Source: Druceiella hillmani | Taxonomy: Eukaryota; Arthropoda; Insecta; Lepidoptera; Hepialidae | NCBI GenBank assembly: GCA_039881145.1 | Contig: JAYKKI010000090.1 | Location: 8,296,501-8,360,500, forward strand | DNA: 64,000 nucleotides | Direction: 5' to 3' | Part shown: piece after piece, positions 11,956 to 24,720 of the stretch | Layout: each line of letters starts with the position of its first letter | Position numbering within the stretch: position 1 is the first letter of the stretch | Translations under genes and position numbers: made by a program | The notes under the pieces: model-generated | What the model was told of the DNA's origin: nothing | The model's database searches: none | The model's input: only the letters and a program-made list of their open reading frames with translations

Positions 11956-14900
11956 GTAAAACCGTTTGTCTTCAATATTAACACTATATGAATTCACTAG
12001 CGGGAAATCGTAGTGTTCTATACCTACGCCAATGAATCTGGCAGGTTTAGTTGCCAGAATAGTAGAATCCAGTTCACGGACTTTCATTTGTTGTGGTAGA
12101 TCGGGCCTTCATTTTTGAGAGAAACTGAATGTTATTTAACCTACTGCCGACTAACTTAAAATGAAGGTAAATATTAATGGTAAACAAAATTTTATTCCAA
12201 TTTTTTATTTAAAAACTTACGTTAATTTTTGATTTATAAACGTTTATGTAAAATCATTAAAATCATGTGTTTCGATTCGATCTGCGTATAATTCTAAACA
12301 AAATAAAATTATACTAAATGTATCTCTATCTCTCAGATCATGATGCTAAAATAGTCATGAAATTGGTTCGGCAAGGTTTATTTTAAAATGAATAAAATTT
12401 CTTTGAATATAAAAAAAACACAAAACACAAATTACCTTTTTATACAGTTTATGGAGGAGTCACTGTTTATCGATTGAGACAACGGACTCAGAGTAGGTGG
12501 TCGTCTCTATAACGCTGACTGTGACTACCATAAAAGTCATCCAACTCTCTCTGAGAGCAAGTATTATTTTACGTGGTTATTGATGGAACTTATAAAAATA
12601 GACTGAAGCCCTTTGATGATTGATTCTAAATTCTTTCATTTCATTTTCATTCTTTGAGTAATAGGATCTTTAAACGAATTGTAGTAAGATACTATATGAT
12701 ATGCATGCCTTTAGCTCATGGGTAGCTTATCAGCTGATAGGCTTAGACTAAATTTTTTGTATGTGTCGCCGACTTTCAAGTATGAGTCATCGACTTTGCT
12801 GGCGCATCCTAAATAATTAATAAATAAGTAGGAATCAATACCCAGTACGATAATGCACATTATTTCACACGGGCGAAAAATTAATTAAGTAGAATTTTAA
12901 CTTCATCTACTTTAGCCATAAACACTTTTACTTTAGAAACAAGCATTCAATTTTCCTTTCCAAATTCAACCTTATTAAAAGTACATAATATGTTTAATAT
13001 TAATAATTTTAGTCTGTTTTTTAACCATTAAAACGCTTTGGATATGACTTTATGTTTTGTCTTTGTTTAGAGTATAAATCTCCATAGTTCTAATAGAAAC
13101 TACAGGGTTTATTACGCTGTGCTTATTGAAACTTTCATCTGCTTTGCCATTCAAAAGTTATTCACCATTCTCATAATTTTGCAAAAAGAAATGTAGAAAT
13201 GCTGTTTGTCTCTCAGACAGGTAAAGGAGAACCTCAAAAATAATGATTGGGTAGTTTGTAATCAATTCACAATTAATTAATTTCTCAGGGTACTTGGAAA
13301 TGATTTAAACAACATAATGAATTACTGACATTCTTTCTCAAACATTGACATAAAATATTGTATTTTATGTCGTGTAAACAAAATAAAAGAATTTTTTCTT
13401 AAGGTCAATTCAAAGTTTTATTGGCCTAAGATAAAAATTGCAGTATTATTGTAACATTAGTGTAGAACGGGTAATCATCAATAAATTTTGCTTCGAATTA
13501 GTATTATTATTTGATATATACATAACGAAGGTTTAACGTACATTTACAATGTCGTTAAAAATTGTGTTACTTTAGATCTCAATTCTTTCATGGCCTTAAT
13601 TTTTCTTCACAGAGATTTTTTTGTTAGATATCTCTGAGAGCTGGAATCCACTTGTTTGTCTTGCATGTTATGAATAAAACAAGGCGTGTCAAGAAAATCC
13701 TGACAAACGAAACTTTCATGAAAACGAGGCAATATCTGAGTCACAATAATGAAATATGTCAGCGTCACAATTTACTACTAAATCAATCAACAGCCTATGA
13801 TGTCACGAAATACGGTTGTTGAACGATTTTGTATATAGTGCAGTAAACTTTTCCGAATTGTAACAAAAATGTATAATCTATGCTGTAAAATAACATATCC
13901 ACAGCAACGTCTTAAACGTGACAGTCTTCTTTATCTGTTGCATGTTTGCAATCTACCAGTAAGAAGGATGTGGAAAATTTATCTCCAGAAATTACTTATC
14001 CGTTTATAATGATTTTTCCTTTTAACCGGAAAAATTAATACAAAATGCTTCTTCTGATAACTATGAAGTTCAAAGCTTTTACTACTTTTAGTTATAGTTA
14101 TTAGTATTTACAACTAATAAATATGACTCAATCATAACTATTTTATAGTGACGAAGCAAAAAGAAACGAACGGAAATGAGATTCGTAGTGAAATAAACTT
14201 ATTAACCGCAAGTAACCGGCACGATACAAACACAGTTTACACAATGCGCATTTCCCTATCAGTCTTATTTGTTTAAAAAACTGTCTCGAGTACAATGCAT
14301 CATTCAGTCGGCCACGTTTTTTTTGACCCGCTACCGCCGCCTGCCCACATTGATAACAAAATGCTCGGAGCAAATTTTAATAATTTATTATTCCCTCTTC
14401 CCTTATTTCACTTCCACAACCGTCTTTTTCATTTTTTTTAATTTATACGGTTATTCTTATCACATCAACTTCCTTTTTTCTTTTTAAATTGTTTATGGAA
14501 AGTAATTTTTTTGGAAGTATTTTCTTTTTCACTTTCATTACAATAACCCAGCTTCAGGTAAGTCTCTGGCAGACATTATAATTATTTGTTACGTTCAATA
14601 TGATGTTCAATATGATGAATTTGTGCTTTAGTGCATTTGTTAAGGTATAGTTAAGGGTAGTACAGATTGTGCAGAGGATCTTTCTTGAGTTCTATTTCTA
14701 TTTAACTTGCTTCTTGTCTTGTTTTCTCTTTTTTCTTTTTTTTCCGCTGTGTACGTTTTCGCATATTCTATGTTGTTTCTTATGACGGTAAGAAAATTGT
14801 TGATAGTATATGCCTTTATTATCGTTTAATGGCGGTGTAATAGGGTGGCATGCTTCGGGATATACTTTTACATTTTTTTTTCATTTTGTACACCTTTCCT

Positions 14901-16044
14901 TGTACTTGATTATTGCTTCATTTGATACGAGTATTGTAATCGGTTATTGCATATTTTGTTTGGTATTTTCTATTTTTTTCAAAAAATTTTGTAATTTTTT
15001 TTCTTTATTTCTATATTTTGGGATAATCTTATTCAATAAAGATAAATGCATTGCGCAATGGTTTTAATGATTTAATAATTTTAATGTTTTTTATTTTGAT
15101 ATTTTCATTTGGGTTATAAAATACCCAAATGCAAATATCATGTAAATCAATTTTTTCGTTCTTGGTTTGTCTTTTTATATTAAGTTTCATGCATCTTTTT
15201 CGAGTTCTTCGTATGATTTTTTACTTCTGTTACTATGAAAGAAATTAAGTTTTTCACTAAGGTTTGTTTTAAGCGATAACATAACAAGCCAAGTAAGGGT
15301 AATTTGTAGCGAGACTCTTATTTCGCTTGCGATATTGTACTAGTAGGGTAATTTTTTTATGTTGATAAGTCAATGTTTTCTTTATTTTTTTTTATCGAGA
15401 TTCTGTTAATGATAATGAAACGTTTACATGTGATTATTATTGGCAAAGCATTGGCAATAAAAAAAATCTTTTGAATACTAAGATATTTCTATCTACTAAT
15501 AACTAGAGAGAAATAACTTAGTACAACAGACATTATTTTTGTAAGAAAAATTCGAAAACAAACTGTTGCTGTGCAAATAAAGAAACAATATGTACGTGCT
15601 ATTTATAGAGTAGCCAGTACCGCCCCCTTGTTAGTTCCTTTATGACCTCGATGATGATTTCTGTCAACTCTGCAGCTGTAATTTCAGTATCAGTTCTGTA
15701 ATTTTTTCATAGATGGCACAATATTTCTTTTGTTAAATATTTAAAAACTAATTTATCTTTAAGGTTATTAATGTTAATTGAGTAACATTTAAAAGGGTGA
15801 AAAGCTTTACTACAATTAATTGTTCTTGACGAGATAATAAAAAGGAATGAGTTAGTTTTTAATAATGTTCTCCATTTTTAACGCTTCTTTCTTAATTTTT
15901 TTTACTGTATCACAATATTTCTTATGTAAATTTATTTTTCAGTTTTTTGGTGCATCGTTTTAACTGATGGAGTGTTTAAGTAAATAAATATTACATCCTT
16001 CATACTTAAGTTCTTTAAATCATCAACCTCTTTTTGAAATGTTT

Positions 16045-16048
<4 letters not shown>
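11956..16048. other. Unannotated DNA, T-rich on the + strand in its second half
   Basis: No gene recognised. From about 14380 to 15420 the + strand is markedly T-rich (many T4-T9 runs, few A runs), giving phenylalanine-rich spurious frames such as 14810-15067. A near-perfect 18-bp inverted repeat lies at 15098-15115 and 15123-15140 around a 7-nt loop. Confidence 0.5.

Positions 16049-16118
<70 letters not shown>
16049..16118. repeat. (TA)n microsatellite
   Basis: About 70 bp of uninterrupted TA dinucleotide. It starts just after 'gtttatca' and ends before 'ttattgtttttgg'. Confidence 0.97.
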
Positions 16119-16124
<6 letters not shown>

Positions 16125-16238
16125 TTTGGAAACTGACATAAAACTTATAAAGTATGTGAATTAGCATATGCTTAATTGTCAACACACAAAACTTTAGGGG
16201 AGTTCTAGAAGCGATAAAGTACTCAAATTTTTTTTTAA

Positions 16239-16390
16239 ATTTTATTTCTAAATTAAATGAAACTACGCGATGTAGTATTATTTCTACTATCTTTTAGTAG
16301 AAATAATACTACATCGCGTAGTTTCATTTAATTGCGAATAATGAATTTCTACAAAATTAACGCCAAATATATTCAATATTTTATTTCTAA
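16239..16390 (-). mobile_element. Hairpin retroposon copy 2, short perfect palindrome, with 13-bp target-site duplication
   Basis: An exact 13-bp direct repeat, ATTTTATTTCTAA, lies at 16239-16251 and 16378-16390. Inside is a perfect inverted repeat with 39-bp arms at 16251-16289 and 16295-16333 and a 5-nt spacer, TCTTT. The family tail follows ('gaataatgaatttctac...cgccaaatatattca'). The arms carry the family's outer sequence, with 'gaaactacgcgatgtag', but the inner part holding the hammerhead-like core is missing. The short inverted structure was therefore inserted as such, or it collapsed after insertion with both flanks intact. Confidence 0.88.
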
Positions 16391-19300
16391 TTATACGACT
16401 GTATGTAAGACAGTTCAAGAGATATTATATTACAAAAATATACACCACCCCTCATCTTCATAATTATGAAAGTCAGAATTATGTACACACAGCGCTGCTA
16501 GAAATATAAATAAATTTTGTCGGAAAACAGTAGTAGTTTTTCTCAATTTTACGACGTTTGAGAAATTGGGGATATTCTTATACTTGTGAAAATATACAAG
16601 TAATATTGATATGGTGAACAATATGAACATTATTTTAAAATTTTTGATAGATATTCTGTATACGCTTAATTGTTCAAATATCTCTAAACTCACATGAAAA
16701 CCTCGTACCAAATATCAGTTGAACACCCATACGTAAAAAGATTGAGATGAAACTTTTTTCCACCTATGCTCTTGAATGATAATTGAAACTATCTGTTAAG
16801 AACATAGTAACATGTTAATTATCTTAGCAATGAAACACGTTATTTGTACCATCGCATTCTACTAATAATGTTACACATTGCAAAACAGGTCTAGTTATGG
16901 CGCTTCACCGGTGAGGGACGCGCATTCGCATTACCGCCAGGCAACATGTTGCACCGGCCGCACGTGACGTGCATGCGGGTGCAGTTGTGATACTATGCTC
17001 TATCACCATTCACTTCAATTATGTTTGTAAAACATTCCATATTAAAATTGACCCTGATATTTTGATAATGTCAATGAACAAATTTTATTTAGGGAGTCAG
17101 TAAATCAGTCATATTTTAGATATATGACAATTTTTTCCTGTGGTACTGGCATGGTGACGTGTTTATATGACGTTTTTAAAAGAAAAAAAAGGATTGAAGT
17201 TCTTATTTCACCTTACTCTTACAGTTTAAGGTAAAGTGGAAATTTCGTAAAATACAATGACACTAATGTGTACCACTGCTATCCAATGCAATATATTTCT
17301 GAACTGTCATTAAATATTGCTGCAATTCTCTTTGATGCAGTTAAGAAAATTGGTTAGATTTATTATACGTACTGCTTTTTAGTAAACCTCTAGTAAAAAC
17401 CACTTCGTAACTTTAGAGAACATAGACAAATGTGGCAAGGCTCTTACCTGTGATTTTCAAGAGGTGAGTTAAAGTTGCCATTTTAATCATCTTCTTGAGT
17501 TAGTAGTTAGTGTTACCGTATTGTGTTAATTATTGATGTATTATAGTAGTTACTATTTACCAACATAAAAAGGTTATAAAAAAATTCTATAAGAATGAGT
17601 GATTATTTTGTGTAAATTTGAAATTTTCATTTTGATACCATAATATCACTACTATTGAAACCGTAATATCTTTACTGTAATTTCGGAATGCGTATATAAT
17701 TTTTTAATTCATGGTTTCCTTTTTTGTAATATTAGTATCACATTTTCTGTACTTGCCAGATAATTACTGAAGTAGAGAATAAATTTCTTTTTCTTTTATT
17801 GAAATTTTACTATTTTTGCTGTGCATTTGGTTCCTTATTCAGCTTGTATTAAGATTTATATATAGATAAGTTACGAAATCAACGAAAGTAGAAGACCGTA
17901 GAAATGACTAAATTAATTTTGTGAAATGTACCAAAAAAATTAGTTGATTAAACACATTTTCAAATTAACAAATATTTATCAAAATGTAATCACCCATTGC
18001 TGAGATATGAAGTCCCAGGTAAACATACTTATAGCGGACGTACCTTAGCAGACAGCATAAGGGTTAACATTTTGTCGGTGTCAACCGCATACATTTGACG
18101 ACAAGTGGCGGTCGACCGAGAGTTGGTGATCGAACGACAGCCGGCGGGCAGCCAGTAACTAGTAAATGGTAGTATACAATGTTCCGTATACTTCTGGGCC
18201 ATTGTTAAATAAGACTAAAATGTATACAGGAAAAGTCTTCAGTGTGCATCTGCTCTTACTTGCCAAATACAAAATATCGTCTCCTTAATTTTAGAAATAC
18301 AATATTTGTCAAGAATTTTGTATGTCTTTTGTTCATTTATTCCCCGGAAAAAAATATCGAGGTCTGAAAAACTGCTTGTTTGTAATATCATTGTATATTT
18401 CCGGTAGCCACTCTTTATTGATATAAACCTATGTAATATTATTATTTGGTTGCCCTTATTTAAACGTTAATTCTTGATTTGCAAAACTATCAAACAAATA
18501 TATTTTATTGATAATTTAATTATTCCCCTACTACAAATATTTTCTGATCCTATCCCACCTTTATCTCTGTCCCACCTCAAATAATATTATTTCAATTATG
18601 ACATGCGATAAAGCACATCAAACATCCCATTAAGGAACACTTCACGTCCCGAGCGCTACCAAGCATATTGATTGCTGATGTCGGAATTCAATAACAGCAA
18701 TAATGAGCTATTCAATGAGGGCAACCCAATTTGACGCAAACAATGCCGTGCAGCACTTGCGAAGGCTACTTTGATAGAAATTTGCCGTTGTCCTCTTCTC
18801 CTCGGATGGTTTTTGTTATAAATCGGGTTTATGAATACATTTTGTCTCAAAAAATAATCCCAAGTATCTGCTACTCTGATTCTACACTCAAAGATGACTA
18901 GAGCTGATTAACATTTTTTTCTACAGATATTTAGTATATTAGATTTCAGTATCGTTTCATACCTTAAATAAAAGAAAACGGAACTCTTGCAAGCTCACTT
19001 ACGGCTCCATCAATCTGTCCACCGGAACATGCGACCGACTGTTACAACCGTTTTTTTCTTGTTGTATAAATTGGATAGTTAGTACAGTGTTAAAATTTAT
19101 TAAACGACATATTTCCATAATTAATACTCAGAAATATTTATGTGAAAATTTTAGAAGGGGTAAGTAAAATACCCAACACTTTTTTTAAATTTCAATTATC
19201 AAATATAAGGTCTAGTTATCCGGATTTCAAAATTTTTTTTCAGAAATGTAAATAAAATAGCCCTAGGGATGTTAAAAATGTTTACTGCAACGTTTACTTG

Positions 19301-21175
19301 AATACTATAGCATACGATATAGAATACGATCGTAAATTTTAAAATTTCTGGGAATTCGCGCTATTATTACGTCTGTTAAATATATGTTAAAACGTATTTG
19401 CACAGCAAAAAGTATTATTAATATTTTCAAATTATTTAACAAAATGCTTTTTACCCTTTAAAGTTTGTATATATCTAATTGTGAAGGAAAATGTATGAAA
19501 AATGCAACTGAAATAAATTTGAATATTGGTACGGCACGAGGGGCGGTTTAGAGTTTTTTGTCTACTATAGTTTAAAGTGAGCAAAAATTTCTGAAGGAAC
19601 CTTTAAAAGTCTTAAATTTTTACTTGTCCCAACTTCTTAATAGACGTAATAAAAACACAGTCGGTTTTTTAATCATTTTAATCTTTTTCTTTATTTTCGA
19701 AATATGGTTCAATATTTTCATAACACGAAATTACCGAGGCGAAAATATATTATATTAAGCTTAAGTTAATTTTTGGAATATATATCATAAACATAGTTTG
19801 TAAAATGTATTAGATGATAGTTTATATAGATTTTCATGAAAAATTTACAATACCATTTATTGATGAGAAATATAACCATGTCGAATCTTTAAATGAATTA
19901 CAGGAAGTGAAATGTTTTAATGGTTCCATGAAATACGACATTAATAGTCCCGGTTATCAAGTGTGTAAGATATGTATTCTCCAAAACACTTCTTCTTAGG
20001 ATTAAATTCACTTCAGACATTATCAGTTGTAGTGTACATCCATCCAAGGACGTTGTAAGATATAAGTTACTTATTTCTGGTGAAAAAAATATGTACTCAC
20101 TATTTTTTGGCTTATACTTCATTGGTTATGGTCAATAAAAATGACCTATAGTTCTGCTTCGCTGTTATTTTTTCGATCAAAAATAAAACATAAAAAATGA
20201 TATTCACAAACTTGTTTGCAAAGAAGGTACCTTCAAATAAATAAATGGGTTTAACAAAGCATCTACTGCTTATAATTTAAGGATGTCGAATAGCATTTTC
20301 TCAACCGAACAAAATCAACCGATTCAGTAAAAAATTTAGAAACGAAACTAATTTTCGAAGGGTATTGAATTTTTCATAGATTTATTTTTATTAGTAACTT
20401 TATAAAGAACCAGTTTCTATATGAAACCATTTACTTGTATATCTTCATCCATACATATAATAAAATTGTAATAAAACTGAATCTGTATATGGAATATTTT
20501 TAACTAAAACCTACTGTATGTGCTACCTACCAAAAACGCGCTACTTACATAAAATAACAGTTTTTAAATTAAAGTTTCTTAGTCATTTTGTCGGTTTATT
20601 CGTTTCTATGTCTGTGTGAACTTTCATTGTGGATACTAATTTGATCACGGCTAAAATGATTTGGATATGGTTTTCAGAAATGTAATTAAATCAATGGTTC
20701 AGAAATAATAAAGACACGTCAATTTTTAATTTACGTTTATTTCACACGCGAATATTAAACTGGCAGAACCGATTTGGCTCTCAACTTCAACTATTAGCAT
20801 TTTTATTAAGTTTTATGCTCATAGAGTTCTGAGAGAAAAAATAAAACACAAAAATATTCTGGTAACATTCTTTATTCCGTATTCCGGTTGAACGAAGTTG
20901 CGAAAAGAGCCAGTACTGAATAAATTATGAAAAATTAAACTTTTTTATAAAAAACTGGACTGACTTCAAATAATTGTCGAATAAAAAGCACAATAAAAGA
21001 TACAAAATAATGAAAATATGCGTTCTTAGTTGGAATTTTCACGGTGAACATCGTTTCCGCACATAATTCAATTCTAAAATTATTGCTATTGGCAGAGGCT
21101 TTTGAAGTCGGTGCCAAGTGAAATGTGTCACTGATATATTTTTGTACAGCTGTGCTTGAAATCTAAATTACTATT
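16391..21175. other. Unannotated DNA with two GC-richer islands
   Basis: Mostly featureless A+T-rich sequence. Two short patches stand out as GC- and CpG-richer: about 16890-16990 (contains GCGCTTCACCGG, CCGGCCGCACGTGACGTGCA) and about 18040-18170 (contains GGCGGTCGACCGAG and AGCCGGCGGGCAGCC). Neither contains an open frame of note. They could be promoter, exon or conserved non-coding fragments. I cannot decide which. Confidence 0.45.
18975..19055 (+). repeat. Probable RTE-type LINE 3'-end scrap
   Basis: The words 'aaaacggaactcttgcaagc', 'tcacttacggctcc' and 'caatctgtccaccgg' resemble the insect repeat segment of the form ACGGAACCCT-TGTAAGATCACTT-CGTCCGTCTGTCTGTC. The match is to a remembered consensus and is weak. 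It gains some support from similar scraps at 26.6 and 33.7 kb in this window. Confidence 0.4.
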
Positions 21176-21179
21176 TTAA

Positions 21180-22410
21180 TAATTTCATGATTTAAGAAAG
21201 CTTTAGAAAGATCACGAGTGAGTAGGTAAAGTGAGGAATTCAGTGACAGAGTCTCTGCGTGCGATCTATAAAGCAAATTTAAAAACAACCCATCCTAAAC
21301 TTTTACAATTTAAGCAAGCAGTTCTTCTGCAGTAATAGGACTGGAGTGGAAATCTAAAGTTAAATTAAAGAATTTCTGCTTGAGACCTATAATAATTATT
21401 CAGCAACGGCAGATCCTCAAGCATCATAGCTTAAGCAGACAGTAACTGGACAGGGTTAAGACGGAGTGGTCGGGACACAGAGTTTAATGCTTGAAAAACG
21501 CAATGTTAATTTAAAAACAAAAGATCGTTAAGTCTCATGGTTTAGACAGGCAGTATCACTGTAGCATCAGGACTGAGGGGTTGGAGCCCGGAATTCAATG
21601 ATAAATTGTCTGCTAAAGGCTCAAAATTCTAATTAAAAAATAGCAGATCCGCAAGTTTTTGTTTAGGGAGGAAGTATCTCCGCCACCTATCAGAACAGAA
21701 ATTAGAACGCCATATTAAATAACAGAGTATCAGCGTAAGAGCCATAATTCCAATATAAAAATAACTGATCCTTAAGTCTTATGGTTCAGACAAGCAGTAC
21801 CCTTGCAGCATCAAGAATATAGGGTTGAAATCCTGAGGCCAATGTTAGAGTCTCTGTTTGAGGAGCAAAATATTAATTTAAAAACAGTATATCCTCATGT
21901 TTCCCAGTTTAAGCAGACAGTAGTACTGTAGAATCGTAACTGTGGAGTTGGAACCCATAATTCAATTACAGACTTTTAGCCTGACATGTACAATAATTAC
22001 TTAACAGCAGTAGATCCCGAAGTCTCATAATTTTAGCAGACAATACTCTTGCATCATCAAGACTAAGAAGTTGGAACCAGAAATTCAATGACACCGGTTC
22101 TGCTTAAGACTCAAAATACTAATTTAAAATAGCAGATGTCAAGGCTTAGGCAGGCAGCATTTATGCAGCCTCAGAGGTTGGAACCCAAAGTTTGTCAGAT
22201 AATCTGCATGAAACCCACAATAATAGTTTAAAAATTCAAATCTCAAATCTTAGAGTATAGGCAGGCAGTACACCTACGATATCGAGGCAAAGATGTTGAC
22301 ACATGAAATTCTCGAGATCTTAAAATATCACAGTTTTGACAGGTAATGCACCTGCAGAATCAGGCTTACGGGATCAAAAACTGGAATTCAAAGAATTCAA
22401 ATTTTGGTGT
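21180..22410 (+). repeat. Diverged tandem array, about ten units of ~120 bp, tRNA-like
   Basis: Units share an ordered set of words: 'aagtctcatggtttaagcag', 'gcagta', 'cttgcagcatcaggactgag', 'ggttggaaccc', 'gaattcaatgacagagtct', 'gcttgaga', 'aaatactaatttaaaaa'. The 'tttaagcag' landmark recurs near 21306, 21427, 21539, 21659, 21782, 21905, 22028, 22142, 22254 and 22330, usually 112-123 bp apart. Within a unit, 'tggtttagacaggcag' resembles a Pol III A box and 'ggttggaaccc' a B box, about 42 nt apart, the spacing found in tRNAs. Units differ by roughly a quarter of positions by eye, so the array is old. The last unit is short. No unit would fold into a functional tRNA. Confidence 0.75.
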
Positions 22411-23329
22411 TTTGAGGGAACTGAGTACATGTGAGAACTTTGATGAGAATCATTGATCAGTTCAATCATTTGACGAGTTCAAACTGGATTAGTTTACTCT
22501 TCATTACTGAAGAATTTCTACATTTTACATAGTTTAAGTTACTTAACAAAGAAACACTTTATTTCACCTGTCTACAGCGCTTATTAATATTCCTCAGTTC
22601 TTGGAATATCGATCGTAAATGTGAATAATTTATCTGCATCTATTTAACCATTGACTTAAAAAATTAGAGAATAACTAAATCGAATTTGTTTCAAAGACAA
22701 CATGCGAGTGTAGTCATTGCAAATTTACGACACGTAACAATCGGTTTATGTACGGATGAAGATTTAATATTATTCCGACTGTATGTAAGCTTAAATAAAA
22801 TGATTACTTTGTGTTAAATTAGTCTCTGTTTCTGTCAATCTATAGGTTTTTTTTATATATTTACTGCTATCATGATTCAGCATAAAACTGAAGGATCTTT
22901 AAGTTCATACACACAGAATATTACCCGCCTTTATTGCTATTTATATGGTCTGATGTAGTAAGTTGTGATTTTAGTTTTTTTTTTATTTTTGTTAGGTTAT
23001 CGATTGTTTATATATTTATGAATACTGAGTATTATGTATAATTGAATATGTTGAAAAATTTATACCACCAAAAATATAGTGTTAAGTAAAGAGTAGATTG
23101 AGCCCTGAGAAAATTTGTCGCAAAGAAAAATACTCGTTTAGATTTTCTTATATCCTATTATTCAGCAGACCCACACCACATAATAAAAACAAAATTGTTT
23201 ACATTGATATTGAACAATACTCAAAGCTCTAAGAGGCCAATAAAAAGAGAAAAGAGGATTTCACAATAAATGTTCCTTAATAGCTTTTTAGTTAAGAAAA
23301 GGCACAAAAATATTTTATCAGAATAAGCT
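22411..23329. other. Unannotated A+T-rich DNA
   Basis: No open frame or repeat recognised between the tandem array and the dispersed repeat at 23.3 kb. Confidence 0.55.
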
Positions 23330-23655
23330 CTGCCTTAAACTTCGCATAAAAAAACTTGATCCTGTGGTTTAATAGTTACTTTCATTTTTATTTTCTTTTA
23401 TATATAAAGTTTTCCAAATATTGCGTAAATGTAATGCTGAACATTACTCCATCAATAACGTGAATAACATCAGTTTCCCTATTACAAAAAAATATTACAC
23501 GTGAGATATATTTTTGAAGTTTGTACGAAGAAAAGGTATTAAATTATGTAACCCTAAATACAATGTGAAATATTAAACACAAAAGAAGAATTTCCAGTAT
23601 GGAATGAGCGTCGGGCAAGAAATATTGCTCCGAATATAAACTAAAAATGTTGAAT
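23330..23655 (+). repeat. Unknown dispersed repeat, copy 1
   Basis: It aligns by eye, in the same orientation, with 29230-29545. Shared ordered words include 'gtggtttaatagttactttc', 'attttcttttat', 'aaacgtaatgctgaa', 'ctccatcaatgac', 'cccta/cgcataaaaaaa', 'aagtattaaattatgtaa-cctaaatacaa-gtgaaa', 'gaagaatttc', 'tgtggaat' and 'gcaagaaa-attg'. The divergence is substantial, with small gaps. No protein is encoded. The family is unidentified; it may be a MITE, a SINE or part of a larger element. Confidence 0.7.
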
Positions 23656-23728
23656 CATGCGAATATAAAGAATCGCTGATATTTAGGGTTACCTATCTCA
23701 AAAGGAAAAAAATGTCCAATTAAAAGAT

Positions 23729-23795
23729 CACTTTGTTGTCAATCTGTTTTCAATTTGTTTGTTGTCAAATTGACAACAAAGTGACAACAAAGTCG
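23729..23795. repeat. Nested inverted and direct repeats
   Basis: CACTTTGTTGTCA at 23729-23741 is the exact reverse complement of 23771-23783. The 11-bp word TGACAACAAAG is directly repeated at 23771-23792. A smaller inverted repeat (GTTGTCAA/TTGACAAC) is centred on 23769. The layout resembles the product of replication template switching. Confidence 0.85.
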
Positions 23796-24129
23796 TTTCT
23801 CAGGGAGGGATGGAGGTATCGAGTTGATTTAATATCAAATACTTAGGTCTACGGCCCCTTGGAGGTGTAAAAAATCAAGCTTGTAAGTCAACGTTGTAAG
23901 AAATTGTAGCAATATAAGCCGTATATTTTGACATTCACAAGTAAATTCAATTCAATAGAATACTTCACTTAAGGAAAAAACCCGAAAATCCTTAATTTGT
24001 AGTTATGCAAGATAAACATTTTTTTTTAAATATGCGCCTGTGAAAGATATATTAAGCAATATATTTTTGTTCTAAAAAATTACAATTTTGTAAATAGTTT
24101 AATAAGAATATACGTTACGCTTAATATGA

Positions 24130-24225
24130 ATGCACGTACCGTTTAATTTTTATAAATGCCTAAATGTGCACCGAACCTACATAGTGCGAGTTCCACTCGT
24201 GCTTGGCAATTTTTTTAAATTCAAC
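24130..24225 (+). repeat. Probable RTE-type LINE/SINE 3' tail
   Basis: It contains 'gcaccgaacctacatagtgc', 'gagttccactcgtgcttggc' and then a T-rich run. This resembles the insect repeat tail of the form ACGGAACCCT...GCGAGTCCGACTCGCACTTGGCCGGTTTTT. The order and spacing of these parts are preserved. No coding part is attached. Confidence 0.55.
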
Positions 24226-24629
24226 TTTACCAAGATATTATTTAAAATTATTATAAATTTCAGCCAGAAAAAAGAAGACATAATTTTCATTTCTTCGAGA
24301 GTGTCTTCTATGTCAAAAACAGTGTTTCATTATTTTCCTCGTAATTAATATAAATGTGAAATCGTTCATCCAATTTTGTTTACTAATTTGGTATCGCTGT
24401 CTAATCCACTTATATATCCCCATAAAACATATTTTCCATCTTTTTTTCAAACAAACTTTGGGTTCTTAAATACAGAAAGGAAAGGGAAAAAAGTTTTCAA
24501 ATCATAATAATGTCCGCATTTACAAAATTGAACTTCAAAAAAAAAATTATTTCCGATAAATAGCAATTAAGAACGCTAAATGTGGTTTTGCCTTTACCTT
24601 TCATAATTTACCTAAAGGTCAATTTAAAA

Positions 24630-24720
24630 TGCGCGCGCGTTTGTGTTTGTGACGGCGTACATGTAAAAACGCGTACGCGCACATATATACGTGCGCTGTG
24701 ACTCCTACTTACACACACAC
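24630..24720. repeat. Alternating purine-pyrimidine, GC-rich patch
   Basis: Words such as GCGCGCGCGT, TACATGTA, ACGCGTACGCGCACATATATACGTGCGC and ACACACACACCC form about 90 bp of mostly alternating purine and pyrimidine. This is a candidate Z-DNA-forming stretch, set in very A+T-rich DNA. Confidence 0.7.

Noticed and set aside
12707..12760. tRNA-like D-arm ('tttagctcatgggtagct') suggesting a tRNA gene or SINE head
   Set aside because: No B box or T-arm follows at the right distance and the acceptor stem does not close.
14810..15067. 85-codon hydrophobic frame that looks like a membrane protein
   Set aside because: The Phe/Leu/Ser content comes from T-rich DNA; the same bias extends well beyond the frame.
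20935..21117. Minus-strand 60-codon frame starting MAPTSKASANSNN
   Set aside because: Short, no domain, and its GGCACCGACTTCAAAAG start resembles a decayed repeat rather than a gene.
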